From: Apostichopus japonicus
Lineage: Eukaryota > Echinodermata > Holothuroidea > Aspidochirotida > Stichopodidae
Reading direction: 5' to 3'
DNA: 64,000 bases
Assembly: GCF_037975245.1 (NCBI RefSeq)
Contig: NC_092582.1
Coordinates: 4,690,001-4,754,000 of the forward strand
Shown here: positions 38,801-53,800 of the stretch, piece by piece
How positions within the stretch are numbered: the first letter of the stretch is position 1
Layout: each line of letters begins with the position of its first letter
The notes under the pieces: generated by a model
What the model was told of the DNA's origin: nothing
Seen by the model: the letters and a program-made list of their open reading frames with translations, nothing else
Databases searched by the model: none
Position numbers and translations under genes: made by a program

Positions 38801-41800
38801 ATACATCAAAGCCTCCCCTCCCCTCTCCCTTCCCCACCCCCAACCCCACTCCTTCTCCAACCCTTAACTTTATATGTAAATAGATTGAGGACTGCCTAGA
38901 CACGTTATTAAAGTGTTATTTGCCGAGAGGTCACATCGACTTTGAGAAGTAAGAGATTTTTCAATTGTTTTCATTTGACTTGTGGATCTGTCTGACAACA
39001 CAACACGTATCTTACAAATGCAAGCGGATGGATGCTGACATTTTCGGCCAATTCATGTAGTAATAATCTGAAAATGGCTTAGAAAAATATAGCCAACTAA
39101 CTTCAGGTTTCACTTCCATTGATGAATGACTAAGAACAATGACGATGAACATCATAAAAGTGACTTACATTACACTTATGTACTTCCCCTTGACTAAGTA
39201 CCCGACATTTTGGTAAATCAGTTCATACGTTAGCGCACTTAGTCAGACCTTTTGGTAAATTTCCAAGCCAATGAAACTAAACTGACATCCCCAAAAGGCA
39301 CAGGTTTTTACTTCAGAAAACTTGCAACTATTCTTCCAAAACAATCTTGGATATATATATATATATATGTATTAACATTAATGTTAATTTGTGAAGCAAT
39401 CTTCAGAAACATACAAATATAAGAAGAGCCTACTCTAGGAGGATAATATACAGATGTATCATACTTACATAATTATTATGTACCAAGCATTCAAAAAATC
39501 ATCATAAACCACTTGAAGGACACTGCCAAAGTTTAGAACAAAGCTAACAGCTCTGTAAAAGAAACAAACAAAACAACATGTAATAATTCCTCTACAAGCT
39601 TTACACAGTCTGTGTGGATTCTTTGCACATGTATAATCATCTTGCATACAGTAAGGTATCATGTTTGTAAGTAGTATGTAGATTGCTGGGGGGTGGGGGA
39701 CGGGCTGCAGCATCCCACAGCCAGGCTGCATTGGATATAATCCATTTTGTGTGCTGAAGTTTCATGCAACCTTTTGTATGGATTCTTTGCACATGTATAA
39801 TCATCTTGTATGCAGTAAGGTATCATGTCACTAAGTAGAATGCTGAGGGGGCTGCAGCCAGACTGCAGTTTCACACAGTAGGCGCTGCAGGTGTTCAGAG
39901 ATAATCCCTATAGCGTGATATATCGATTCATCCTAGCTGGGCAGGATTTGGCAGCTGCCGCAGCTTTTTTTTTGATGAAGTGCCTGATTAAGGTTTAAAG
40001 GAAGCCAACTCAAGATTACATGACATGTGAAAATGAGACTCTAATATACTGAAGCATAGAACATTGCAGCAACATATAGATCACAAAGAAACAAAGTCCA
40101 CTTTGATATTTACAACACTGCAAGGAATGTTTAGAATTTCTACAATTCTCCTAAATTAAAACATTAAACTATTGAAAGCAAATCACAACGTCAGAGAGAA
40201 GACCTTTCTTTTCCCCAGAGCAATACTTCCTAGTTCACGTCTGATATTTGTTTTCATTAGTTTTGTTTTACAAAAATTAACTGATCCAAATCCATCAATC
40301 AAGTAACAAGTGCATGGTTCTGTGAAAACCTTAACTATCTCTTCCTTAAAATGTTCTCACCTAAAATAACTCCATCTGTTAGTAAACTATTTCAATCAAA
40401 TTGATGGTTATCAAACCTTTAACCATCTATGCTGAAGGAAGTCTTTAAAATTACATATTTCAAACTTTCTACCAACCCTCCCCACCCCCCCCCCATTCCT
40501 CTCTTCCATCATTGTTGTATCCAAGTGACTTGAATCCTGTTACACACACCAGAGCTTCCCATGTTATTTTGAGAGGATGATGCTTACTTTTTGAATATTG
40601 CCACTGTCACTCCACTGTCAAAGATGTTTGACTCGGTCAATGGATCTATGATCGTTTCCTGTACATCAAAATCTGTGCTGTTGATGTCCACTGTTAACAG
40701 GAATTCGGGCACACATCGACCGTACACTGACAAAATCAAACGCAGAAATAAAAAAAGCCATGCAGAAATAACCATTCATATGCTTAAACATAACGACTTT
40801 GAAAAAATACCAGGAGAGAAGGGGGACATCGAGAGGGGGAGGTGGGGTGGGGGGCGAGGAAATTGTGAAAAGACAAAGTATCAAATAAAGCAAAGCTATG
40901 CAAAACGATAATTCTCGACAATAAATTGAAATTGACCTCACATAAAGTATCGCAATGTCACCATCACACTGGTCACCATCTCAAACCTAATGTGCATTCT
41001 TTTAATCCATTCCTCGTTCTCTCCCCTCTCCCCTCCCCCACTCCCCCCCACATACACACACCACAGTTCTCTTTTCCTGCCTCTTTGATCACTCCTGGTA
41101 CTCAATATTCTCCAATTTGTATTAAAGTTTAGTATTAAGACAAGAGTCCTTAAGTCATCTTTAAAAGTGGCTAACTTGGGTTTGTACAAACAGATTGTTG
41201 GCTTTCATTATTTAACCCATGTAATCTAGAAGGTAAGCCTGTTAAAACTATGAAAATGCTTTTTTTTTCATATTCAATAAATGTTACCCATGTTAGAATC
41301 ATCAAGCATGGTACCATGAGGCCAAAAAGTGACTCCAAAGGGCTCCTCTGAGATTTCCTGCATAATCTCAAACCTACAGTATTTTAACTTCGATCCTGCT
41401 CGTTAAAAAGGTACAGATCTCAGAAACGATGTCTCGGAAACATTTGAACATTCAAACTAGTAGGGAAAAAGCCAAATAAAACCTTGACACCCAGAACTAT
41501 ACTTCTTAGCCAACGCTATATGCTTGACCCATTTAATACTAAACAGATCCCAACTATGATGTTAAGCATACATAGCTACAACAGAGTCACATAAAAGGTT
41601 TAAAATACAGGGAGAGCTGAGGGAATAGTGATGGGATGAAACAAACAAATCAAATCAAAGAAAAAACAAAGACAAATCAAACAAATGTAACGAGTAGAAA
41701 GCTGTAAACTTATTAAAATGTTTTTTTAAAAATTGTTATGGCTGTGACAACCATCCAACTACTAAAGGCATAGTTAACAAGCATTACTGGAGGACAATAA

Positions 41801-44800
41801 TCAACCACTGATCACACTACACAATAGTTTAAACTAAAATTATCTACTCATTCATCTAGAACCTAATAGATTTGAACTCTTTCAACTTAAAATCATGAAT
41901 ATAATTTTCACAATTATGGTTACACATTCATGTTAACAATAGTCTACACTTTCAAATGCAACCAAACATGCACAGTTGCACACGCAAATACATATACATG
42001 CATACACATACAGCAGCGTGTGGGAAGTACATGCATACACATACAGCAGCGTGTGGGAAGTACATGCATACACATACAGCAGCGTGTGGGAAGTACATGC
42101 ATACACATACAGCAGCGTGTGGGAAGTACATGCATACACATACAGCAGCATGTGGGAAGTACATGCATACACATACAGCAGCGTGTGGGAAGTACATGCA
42201 TACACATACAGCAGCGTGTGGGAAGTACATGCATACACATACAGCAGCGTGTGGGAAGTACATGCATACACATACAGCAGCGTGTGGGAAGTAACTTTTC
42301 TGCTTGGAACACACACCTTAGCGGCTGAAGTGTGGTGGATTCTGAAGGATCGCAACCGCATAACCAACGCAGCAAAAGTAAACAAATCCATACATAACAA
42401 CATGTATACATGCGTGCCTGCCGGTACACTCAGTTACAACCGTGCCTGGTAAAAATACACACACCATAAAACTAATTAAATAAATTAAAAAAATGACATC
42501 GTTTATCACAACCACCGGTTGATTCCGAAACTGTGCTTGCCAAGACATACATTTACATACAATGAACTGAATTAATGAACACCGGTCCAAAGTGAGGTAA
42601 ACGTACGATAAATATCGGTGAAGGCTAAGGTTGGGTCTTGGCACGTGGCAAGGCAAGTCCTCAGAACAAGAAGAAAAATGGGCAAAAAAAAGCAACTAGA
42701 AATGACAAATTCATGTACTTCCCGCCTACATCTAACACAGACTTTGTGAGGTAACAGATAACGCTTCAAAAGCTTTGATTTTTTGAAGATCATAAATAAT
42801 CATATTTTTTTCTGAACTAGCTTTCAAAATTTCAGCCAATGAAAAGAGACAATATATGCTCTGTCACTTCATACCATTCAATCACAGTATCTGATTGGCT
42901 CCCTTGCCATTGACAAAAAACAATTAAACAAGCTGTTGGAAAAGCTCTGGAACCTTCTACTTCTGTGGTAACATTCATTAGTATATCGCAGTATGCTGGG
43001 TTGTACTGCAGCCTATCATACAGTTTAGAAGAAAGTTGTAACATTAGGCCACATAGTCACACTCTTGTCATGACGAAATAAAGACAGTCTAAGGCATTTG
43101 TTTTTCTCCTTACGTTTTATAGGACATATGAGTTATGAATTCTGTTTAAGGAGTGTCAGTTCCAGCTTTTGGAAGTTATATGTATGATATAGTCAATTTT
43201 CTCCCATCAAAGTTTCTTTTGTGACTAGGTGAATAGCATTAACTAGGATTTATTGCTTGTGTGGACCAAACAATGGACCTCTGCGGATATGAATAGACTT
43301 AAATGCATTCATTGCAGGGATTACGCTCTCAGATAAACAGTTTACCTCGATAATTGCAAATCCTAGACAAAAGGAAATGGGCGCAATATAACTGCCGTTA
43401 TTGCATCCCACACAGCTGAAAAGTAAGGATACTTCCACACGGTACTGTACATACATACACACATACAAACACACATATGCACATATAGATCAATACATAT
43501 ACATACACACACAGACAGACATATACACACATACAGACATACGTACATACCTGGCCTACTCGCTAAATAATATGGAGCACATTTTTGTTGATTGACAAGA
43601 TCTGCTCTTTCTGTCATAGACTGAAAAGAAAAGAAAAGAAATAATGATTGACCGACCACAAAGGGTTCAAAACTTTGCTGCCAAACTAATATTGAATAAA
43701 ACAAAGTATGATATTAGTACGGCTTGTCTCAGGTATCTCCACTGGCTTCCTCGTTACGTACAGAATATTATTTAGCTTACTCTGCATATATTTTTAATGT
43801 GTAAACCTAACCAGGCACCTAATGTATTAAATGGGTTACTTTAGAGTTAGGGAATCATCTGGGTATAGTCTTAGGTCAGCCTCTGGTTCTTCTTCCTTGT
43901 GCCTAAGACTAACATTTTATTATTATTTCTCAGTTCCTGGACCACAGGAATGAAGTAAACTACCAACTAAGGTTCAAAGCATTGATAGTTTCAATGTGTT
44001 AAACAAGAATTATAAGACACACCTAGTGTTCCCTGTCGTTTTTAATGTATAATTTGCCGCAGTGTTAGGTTATTAAGTGCCATTGGATACTACGTTGTTC
44101 TGTATTTGCGAGCACTATATAAAGCTTTGTAATAATAATAAACTTAAACTAGGTTTTTACATAAATTTGTAAAATCATTAACAGGTTATATGCATAATAA
44201 TATGGCAGTTGATCAAATAAAGACATCCTACTTGATTTTTTTTTTCCCCCCCCAAAGTGAAAGTTAATGAGTTGTTTACATTCAGTTGTCGTCACCATTT
44301 CATTGCCAAAACACATTTGATATTTTGAACTTTCTTTTTTTTATTAAATTATTAGTCAAAGATCAAAATGAAACCTGGAAAATATAAAACATTACAAATT
44401 TCACTTCATTATTTGAAATGAAGAAACTGCATTCTCCTTTTTTAAATTTTAACCTTTGACATTGAATTTTCCGGTTGATTAAACTTTAATGTGTACTGCT
44501 CAAACTTCGATAAATATCAATTGATAGCTTTGACCATTATTTTTGAAGAAAGTAGCTAAATACTTACTAGGTCTTCTGTCATATTGACATTGTCGACACA
44601 AATGAGATCAAAAACGCTGAGAACGATCATGGAAAGTGGAAAATAGTAATAATCAGGACACTCCTCTACACAGACCTATAAACAGAAGAAAAAGAAACAC
44701 AAAGAAATGTTGGTCAATTCTTTCTACAAGTTCTTCAGAATTGTCAAAGGTTATCTCTCTCTCTCTCTTAAAGGCATTGAAGACTCGCCCAAACTGCGTG

Positions 44801-47800
44801 CGGCCATCTGAAAAAGTAAACTTTCCATTGCTTGCAAGTCAAGTTTTTCTCTTGTCGCTACAAAATGCAGACAGTAATACCAGTGATACCTTGTTATCTT
44901 TAGCTGGACCTGAGATGTCCATCGCTGTATCGTTTGTTCACTGTGCTGTGGGTATTGACCGCATATGTATGTACTGACTGTACACTAGTGTCTAATTACC
45001 GACGGTAGCAAGCTGTGTGTGTATTTTCTGGGATCGATGGTGGTGTTTAACACTTCTGTTACACCTCATTCCAAACTAGGTCAAATTACAGGCATTAGAC
45101 GTTTCTTTTTGGGCGAGTCTTCACACCCTTTAAGGTGGTTGTAACTGGAGTGTAAGGTGTAAACTAACAGTCTACAAGTTATGCGGCACAACCCAACTTG
45201 CTCATTTATCATACCTTTTTCGGGGAATGAATTTATTCCACACAGTAATAACTATGTATATGGACTCACCATAATTTATTGGTATCCCATAATATTAGTC
45301 TCCATCAAGCTATAGGGTCAGTTGGGGTAGAGCCACTGGACCCTTTGGTCTGAAGTATTGGTCACATCAGAAGATCTCTTGATCAATATTTATTTGCCAG
45401 TGGTGAAATTTTGCTCATTTATAATATACATTTTTTAGGGTATGAATTTATTCCAAACAGTAATAACTCTGTATCTGGAATCACCATAATTTATTGGTAT
45501 CCCATAATATTAGTCTCCATCAAGCTATAGGGTCAGTGAGCCACTGGACCCTTTTGGTCTGAAGTATTGCTCACATAAGAAGATCTCTTGATCAATATAT
45601 ATTTGCCAGTGGTGTAATATTGGTCAATTATAATATACCTTTTTAGGGGTATGAATTTATTCCACTGCAGTAATAACTCTGTGCCAGTGGCGTAATTTTC
45701 CCGATGAGACTGAAGTTTGCAATGACTATATATTCATTAATCATTTGATAGTAATTGTGAGAATAAATTGAACAAGATATCTCGACTTTCTTCAAAATAT
45801 TGCTGTCTTGCCATGACCATGTTTATTCCTTACGAAGTCTTGTCGCAATTTACACAATAACAACATCATTTCAGATACTCCTGTACTTTGCAATGGAGGA
45901 TACTTCCAGTCTTAATGCAAGCTTTCCCTGCATGGGCAACTCCCCTGCAAAATGAATACATGCACTTTACACAGTGGACATGTTTCCATGTAAATGGAAA
46001 TGTTGTCAACACCCTCTCTGGAAATACAACCTAAATTCTTTGTATTAAATAAGTGAGTATTTATGAAGAAGTCTATTGGACAGCGACAACGTGTCTGTAG
46101 AGACCTGTGTGAACAATCAGGCAGTATGATAAATGTTTACTAAAAATTGAATTCACCAGGTTGATAATGTAGTCAAACAACGTTACCGAAAAACAGAGGA
46201 CGTATGCCTACCTGCGTTGTTGGGCAATTTAAGTTGGTAAGAGTCTCGACTTGAATGCAATCAACAAGATTGAAGTAGAAGAGGTACGGTTTTTCCCTGA
46301 AGGAAAGGAACCAAAGATAATCAGAAATCTAGATCAGAAATAAGGATAATTTCAAAGGGTTACAGTATGCAGTCTTGGTTGTGAGGAAAACCGTTTTTTA
46401 TTTCTCCTTCGAAAATTACGAGTTAATCCAGCCAAAGAATCGCATCACATTGTTTTCCGCAAGTTTGCTAGTTAATAAACGAGACCATCACGACTACAAA
46501 ATGTAGGACACAATTTTTGTGAATGTGACATTGCAGATCTCCACAAGTTGATAGCCTGCAAAATATATAAGTAGCTGTCCAAAAAAACAAAAAAAAATTA
46601 GGCTGTATCAAGATTGTGAGAAAAAAGACCACATAGTACCTGTCGGTTAAACTTTTTTTTTTTTTTTTTAAAAAGCAGAAAATGTTGGAAACAAGTCCCA
46701 TTTTCATATTTTGGAAAAATGTGATTAATACTTAAAATGACCACAAAAAAGCATCTCAGAGAAGAACCTTTTAGTATTAGAAACATATAAATTACCAAGT
46801 AATAACCATTGATTACCAAATTAAAAAAATAGAACCTGCTTTTAAATTGGTGTAAAGGTTGGAAAGAGTTTCGTATTCTCATTTACCTGACTTCGGCATC
46901 CACTCCACAAGTTCTGCCCTTTGAATCAGTTGGCATGACCAACGATGCAGGGTTTCCCTCAAGACCAGCTGGAAAGATTAATAGGATAGGTCAATATTAA
47001 GATGAATAGGATAGGTAATATTAAGATTGGATAGGCTAGGTTATATTAAGATTAATTAATAAGGTAAGTACTCAAAAGAATGATAAGGGAGTTTATACTA
47101 TGATTACTACAATATGTAGTAAAAAAACATTGATAGGAAAAGTAATAAAATAGTGATTGGTAAAGTAGGAATTCAAAAGAGAGATAAGATAGGTATCATT
47201 AAGTTAACTAAGAGAGGTAAATGCTATGATTAATAAGATAGGTAATGTTAAGATTGATAAAGATACTAGATAATATTAAGATTGATAAGATAGGTCATAA
47301 AAAGATAAATAAGATAGGTAGCAACAAGTATAATAAGACGATATGATCACTCTTGATCCATTTACTAGGTAAAAACATGATATAGGGCCATGCTTGATCT
47401 CGGGTCACGCTTGATCTTGGGTCACAGTTGACCTAAGGTCAAGCTTGATACAAAAGCAATATTACACTACAAAACTTATTTGTAACCCAGAGTTCATTCC
47501 AGGTATATGCCCAAATGAAGCCTCTCGGATCAAAGTCTGTGTTCACGTTAGGCTTATAGTCCCGAGGTCCATGTTGATCATGGAGTATTTGCTCGATCGG
47601 ATCAAGTGTACACATGTTAAAAAAAACAAACACCAGTGTGTGAATAAATCTCACCAATCAGGCCGACAGTCAGCCAAACTATAATCGCAAGGATGAAGAG
47701 AATCAGGCAAAGAACATCAGTCAGGGTCCTGAAATAAGACAAGAAGAGTACAAGAAGTACTTTAATGGCTTGATACAAGTCTGAAGATAAGTCATTAAAA

Positions 47801-50800
47801 TCACACACGTATGTCAAGGACTTTGAGCTGTATAGTCAGGTTGTTGATCAGAATACAAAGAAAATAATGTGCTATGCCTAATAAAACCTGTAATTAATCT
47901 GTGTGTGCTGAACTTATTAAAGTTAATGTTCAAAGTTTACAGTCATGAAACACCTTTCCACATGACTTTCGGTACTATGTCAAGTCAATTTAGTAGAATG
48001 CTGAGGTGTTGAGGGGGGGGGGGAGGCATAGCACCCTCCAGCCAAGCTGCATAGGGTGTAATCCTTTGTGTGCTGCCATTTCACAACAATAGGCACTGCT
48101 GTCTGCAGGTCTGAAGAGATAATACCTATAGTTTCAGGATTTCTTGGCTGTTACAGCTTTTCTTTTTGATGAAGTGCCTTACCTTGGTCATTGGTAACTG
48201 TACCAACTCTTTAATATGAAATACCCATATAACATTGATTTTTTTCAGTACATATGTGTAATTCAATAACACAGAAATATCTCTGTGTGATTACTGAAGG
48301 GCTGGCCTCCTGCACCTTAAGCAGCATGAAGACATGACATCACAATACAATTTTCAATATCCACAGCAGTCAATTTAATAAATACCCTTTCGATTGTCAC
48401 AGATGGATTTCAGTCTGTTTAGAACTTGAGGCGCTTCTTCCTGTACATATCCAATCAACCGGTAAATGTAATGTACATACTCTAAGCCAATTTGCATTCC
48501 TGTGCAAATGTTTTCTTATGCTATCCGTGGCTTTAAAATTTTGACTTTTGATTTCGTTCGAAACAGATTTGGAAGCGTTCACAGTTTCCCTTAGTTGCAC
48601 TGTAAACAGGATGTTGTGAGTTACCATCACCTGGCCTCCATACTACATACATAAAGTCTGTCACTTGTAATTTACTGCAACGATTCTGGAAACACTTTGA
48701 CCTATAGACAGTATAGGCAAGGTTTGATGAAAAATAGCTAACTTGCTACACGATATCAGATTTATGTACATATAAAAGATATTTTACGTATGTGAGGTTT
48801 ATATGCACAAAAGCCCTAATATTTTCAGTCATTTCTACAATTTCACAAACAGTACATACTCTCTGAATAATAATGGCCCCAACATGCAACTGGATTATAA
48901 CACTTTGATCTCATTTTTCTACATGAAATTAGCTGGATCTTGACAGAAAGATTTCAATACCAGGATAAATCTGTTGGTTTGCTACGTTTCGATATATATC
49001 TGCAAATCGCACATGCGCTGATATGCAGGTATATGTATGACAGTCAAGACAGGGATCGAAAGATCAGTGGGTGCTGATTTATGCCTGCTTTATCAAACTG
49101 ACAAGGTTTTAACGAAAACTACACTGTGTACAGTGTCCCTATAGCTTTGCGACTCAACAGCACTTGTACGGACGGTATTGTGATTTGTTCATGATGACAT
49201 CATCAAGGCTTTAATTGGCACAGCTTAGATCATAATAGATCTATGTATAAAAGTAAGTTGGCCTGACGTTTCGATCCTATAGCAGGATCTTCTTCAGAGG
49301 CTAAAGATTTTTTTTTTTTTTTAGCCTCTGAAGAAGATCCTGCTAGGATCGAAACGTCAGGCCAACTTACTTTTATACATTCTCCTACACAGGCTCTCTA
49401 GTGGATAAGCAGTTTGCTAACAGTTTTATTTTATTTTAATAATAGATCTAGACGCAAAACTGGTGTCCACAGAGTATGACATACATAGGCATAGAATATC
49501 ACAACAAATTATACCGATTACTCCACAGATCAGAATTGCAATTAACAGATTTTGATCATATTTATGGAATTTTAAGTAAATACAATTGCATAATTTTCAA
49601 TGTAGCATATATCTAAGTAATCTACTGCTTTAATCAACAAAATGAATAAGGTCGTATCAAGGCCAGTCAAACTTGACAATGTTTGCTGTCTATGTAGTGT
49701 TCACTGATGGCGAACAATCATATTGCAAAATAGAGAACTATATTATAGTATATATGTTTATATATATATATATATATATTTCATTAACATATAGTCTGTT
49801 CAAAGTATCTCTTTCGAGATCCGGCTTTAGGAATCACAAATGATTTTCGAGTTGGTTAGCATCATGTTTGATCTCTAGAGTAAGGCAAAATATGTCACTA
49901 AAAACAGAACTAGTATTGTTCGATACAGGTGACAAACGCCTACAGTGGAATTACGATCTTCCTTTACCGATTTAGAACCTCTAGACATACAATCAGCGTC
50001 CATGGCCTAGTTGGTTAGGGTGTCCGCGTACAAAGCGGGAGGCCCGGGTTTGAATCCCGGTGGAGGCTGGAAGTTTATTCACTGTTCTTGATTTTCCAAC
50101 TCATTACGATTTTCATTTATATATATATATATATATATATACATGTTTATATACTAGTACTGTATAATTAATTTACTTCCTTTGCAAAGCGCCTTGAGCA
50201 GTGACTTTTGTTTACTGATTTGGCGCTATATAAGTCTCATTTATTATTATTATTATACATCCACAATGCATAAGTACCATCACAAGATCTCACGTACACA
50301 CAATTTGGTAATGAATATTCATAAACACTAGTTAATTATGATTTTTCCTCTATAATAATTAATGAAAGAATAAAAAAAGTAAATCAATGAGAAGAAAAAT
50401 AAAAAAAATCTCTCATTGTGGAATTTATACAGATAGGCCTAAAATACAAATTGACTATAGGTTCATTTGTGCAAATAAAATACAAAGTCCTGATTAGGTT
50501 GTCTTCGAAAATACAATATGAAATTTAGCATTTAGTGTCAAATGAAACCACAGAACAGAAGTCTAATGAATTTGCTGGTGCCCGTATAAATGGATGTAAG
50601 AGCAATGCAGCTGATTTTTATGCATAGCCTAATATATATATATATATACATATATACAAAAGGGTGTATTTAGTATGTCACTACGGCGATGGCAAGACTA
50701 ATCCTATGGTGATGAAATTACGGTAAAAAGCACAATGATGCCAGAGACACCTATTTGCATAGCTATCGATAAATATCCACGCTGCTCAGATAAAGTATGA

Positions 50801-53800
50801 ATAAAAAATATACAAATATATTGAAAATTTTCGAGAAATATTTATGTCTAATATTGTTGTTTTTGGTTGCAACCATTAAGTTTGTCAGATTGTTAATTGA
50901 ATAAATGTACATTATTCAAATTTTTATGACATGAGTTATGCTCCCTTACACCTGTGTTGGCCTTGTACTACAAGTAATGCAATGCAAAGCACTATACTAA
51001 ATGAACACGATTTGATATAGACCAGAGGAGGTGAAACCATCATATCTGCACTGGGGAGAGGGGGGGGGGGCAAGATGTTAATTATGTAAGTGTATCATAA
51101 TTTTCTTTAGAAAATAAAGTAATAATAATAGATGGCGTCTAAATGCAAAATGACGCTACAGTATTTTTGTTGTTGTAACTTTTGAAACAATGTTGAAGAA
51201 TTTTTCATTGTCAACTTTTTTAGGAAGTTTTTTGGCAATATTTTGTCTGCCAGTGGGGGAGGGACTGAGCCCCTTGCATTAACTCTGGGGGCTAAAGCCC
51301 TCCTCTCCTCCTGGACCTGAGCTACAGCACGTCCATTTTAATTACTAAACACTTACAGTAACACTACTAAACACTAGAATTACAGGATTCTTTCATCATT
51401 TTCACACCACAGCATAAAGCGACAGATTGCTTGCGGAAAGGGATATCCAGGAGGCAGATGATGTTACATTTATGATCTTGGAAAGCAAAATACTGCACGT
51501 ACACATGTACAAACTGTTAAATTAAAGTTGAAACAACCCGTCTCAATGTCATGTCCCTAGATCAAGTTATTTTTTTTATTGATAGTTTTACCTTAATATC
51601 AAAAGTGGATCACAGTAGGTTGTGATTGCATGTAGAGGAATGTTCAACAAAGCTTTTCTTTACTACTATGATTTTTCTCTTTGATTTATCCTTGAAATGT
51701 GATATATTTGGATTGATTGCTTTATGGAGCTGTCAATATTCTGTATATATATATATTCATAATGTCATCAAAATGAATACATATAATACAGAATGACATG
51801 AGCGTACTGCATGGTTCAGACCTAACGATGAAGAAAATTCCAGCAATTTGTTTTTTGTTTTTTGAATTAAGCAATCAACTTCAAGCATTTATAGTATCCC
51901 TTTTACACATTTATGTAATGTGACAAACCACAGCTTAAATTGCAGGGTATAGAATTGTACATGTTATCTGCATTTGTAATGAAGACTGTGACGAGAAATA
52001 AAGCAGAGAACAGGCATAATACGTTTTATGAAATGTGCAGCTCTCAAAATATAAAAGAAATACTGTTTTGTACCAGAATGAAAATGTAACATTAAATTTT
52101 TTTTTTTTTTAACAAGGTAGAATAATATTAGTGTTAAAAGCTGCTGACATTTGAAACATGCGCTTTCCTTTATGGAATGGTTAATTCGGAAGGAAGAGAG
52201 AGTGCCCGGTGACCTGTGGGAGAGGTCACCGGGGGCACAGTGCTAACATTTATACCAGTGGCGTCTAGGTAGACTAGGAATGTGCGTTAGTGTTGTAGGA
52301 GACAGGTAAGAGAGGAGTGAATTGAATACCATAAACCGATGATATTGTTGTACATAGGTTCAATTTTTAAGATATTTTGCAAATTGTCTTCATAGTCACA
52401 CAGGAGAGAAATGTCCACAAAGTTTCCTTTAAGAGGTTCCTACTACAAACCAAAGTTTACTGAAAATCAACCGGTGGTAGTTTCTCTTTTTGAGTAAATA
52501 ATTTTGGTTAATCTTATTGTACAAGGTCATCAGTAGTTATGATAATTGGAGCCATTGTGTCATATACTTGATGAACATCTCATTCACATGTATCATCTAA
52601 GAACTACTTTATTACGCACACATGTTGCATCATCCCATGTCTTATAAGCAGAAGCACCCTCTGTGCACCCTCTTTATATACCCTACCGTTGCCCCATTGT
52701 GAGTCGGAACAGTGACGCGATATAATACTCGGAACCTTCTGTACTCATTTATTTATTTACAGTAATTTTTGTCGTCTTAACACTGGATGGTCCAGAGATA
52801 TATTATACATCAGATATATCCATGTATCCATCAGTACAGTTTCTATACACAAATGTACTGTATGGGACAACAGTATGTACTGATTTGAATAGATTATAAC
52901 TTTATTGCATAATTTCAGAAAATGCAAAGAAATGCTTTGATTGGTCACTAATTTCCAAGTAGCGCTGCAACCATACACATCTAAACCCTGCTGATATGAG
53001 CAAACCGCACGTCGGGGTGTAACCATTATAACGGAAACTAGGGTTCCTTTCTGAGCCAACAACTTCCTGAAAATCTCCACGAAATTCATTTCCTGATGGT
53101 TTTATTGCTTATGGCAATGAGAGACATTTAAGGATTACGAGAAGAAACAAAAGATTACCTGAAACAGAATATATTCAGGAAGTATCTGTTCTATTGTATT
53201 CAGAAAAGGGTTCATTAAAGTTCATGACATTTACTACATAGCTAAATATCAAACGTGTTATCTCGGTTATGTCCAAGTAACAAAACAATGTAACATTTTC
53301 ATCAATTACAAAACGCAAGTGACTTGAAAACTGATGAATTTCAGACTGTTGGAAAATTTAACAGAGTAATACAGATAACATCACTGTAGACTGCATTATA
53401 CTGTTTTAATCAGGAACATTAATGTGTCACAAGAAAATAATGATTATATGATATTCTGTAGGCATATCACTGTTACTTCAGCAAAGCTTAGGAGTGGGCA
53501 AAAAACTTGATCTCGAAGGGGGCCACAGTGAAACTTTTTACCCAATCCACTGGCTACAAAACTGACAAACGTACCTGCTCCTGTGAAATGGGAATGTATT
53601 CATATATATATATTGGGAAATAAAAGATCAGAAATTTCTACGCTTATAATTGTCACAGCTGGACCCACATCACCCACAGGTTTCCCATCAGCTTCTCTCT
53701 CTGACCCATGTTGGAAGTGTGCATGATCCAGTATGCATCCTGCAAGCTGCACCTGGGCATACAATCAAGGAGTGTTAGCTCAGTGGTTAACGCCGGTGCC

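Noticed and set aside
41933-42452. Several 110-160-codon frames on both strands
   Set aside because: All are the 33-bp minisatellite read in different frames; a real protein would use one frame.
49996-50070. Standalone tRNA gene
   Set aside because: A and B boxes are present, but the tRNA-like head continues into a SINE body and a (TTA)n tail, and I could not fold a convincing acceptor stem.
52757-53089. 110-codon minus-strand frame as a nested gene or alternative SLC44 first exon
   Set aside because: There is no similarity to SLC44 N-termini or any family I know, and no in-phase donor to exon 3 was identified.
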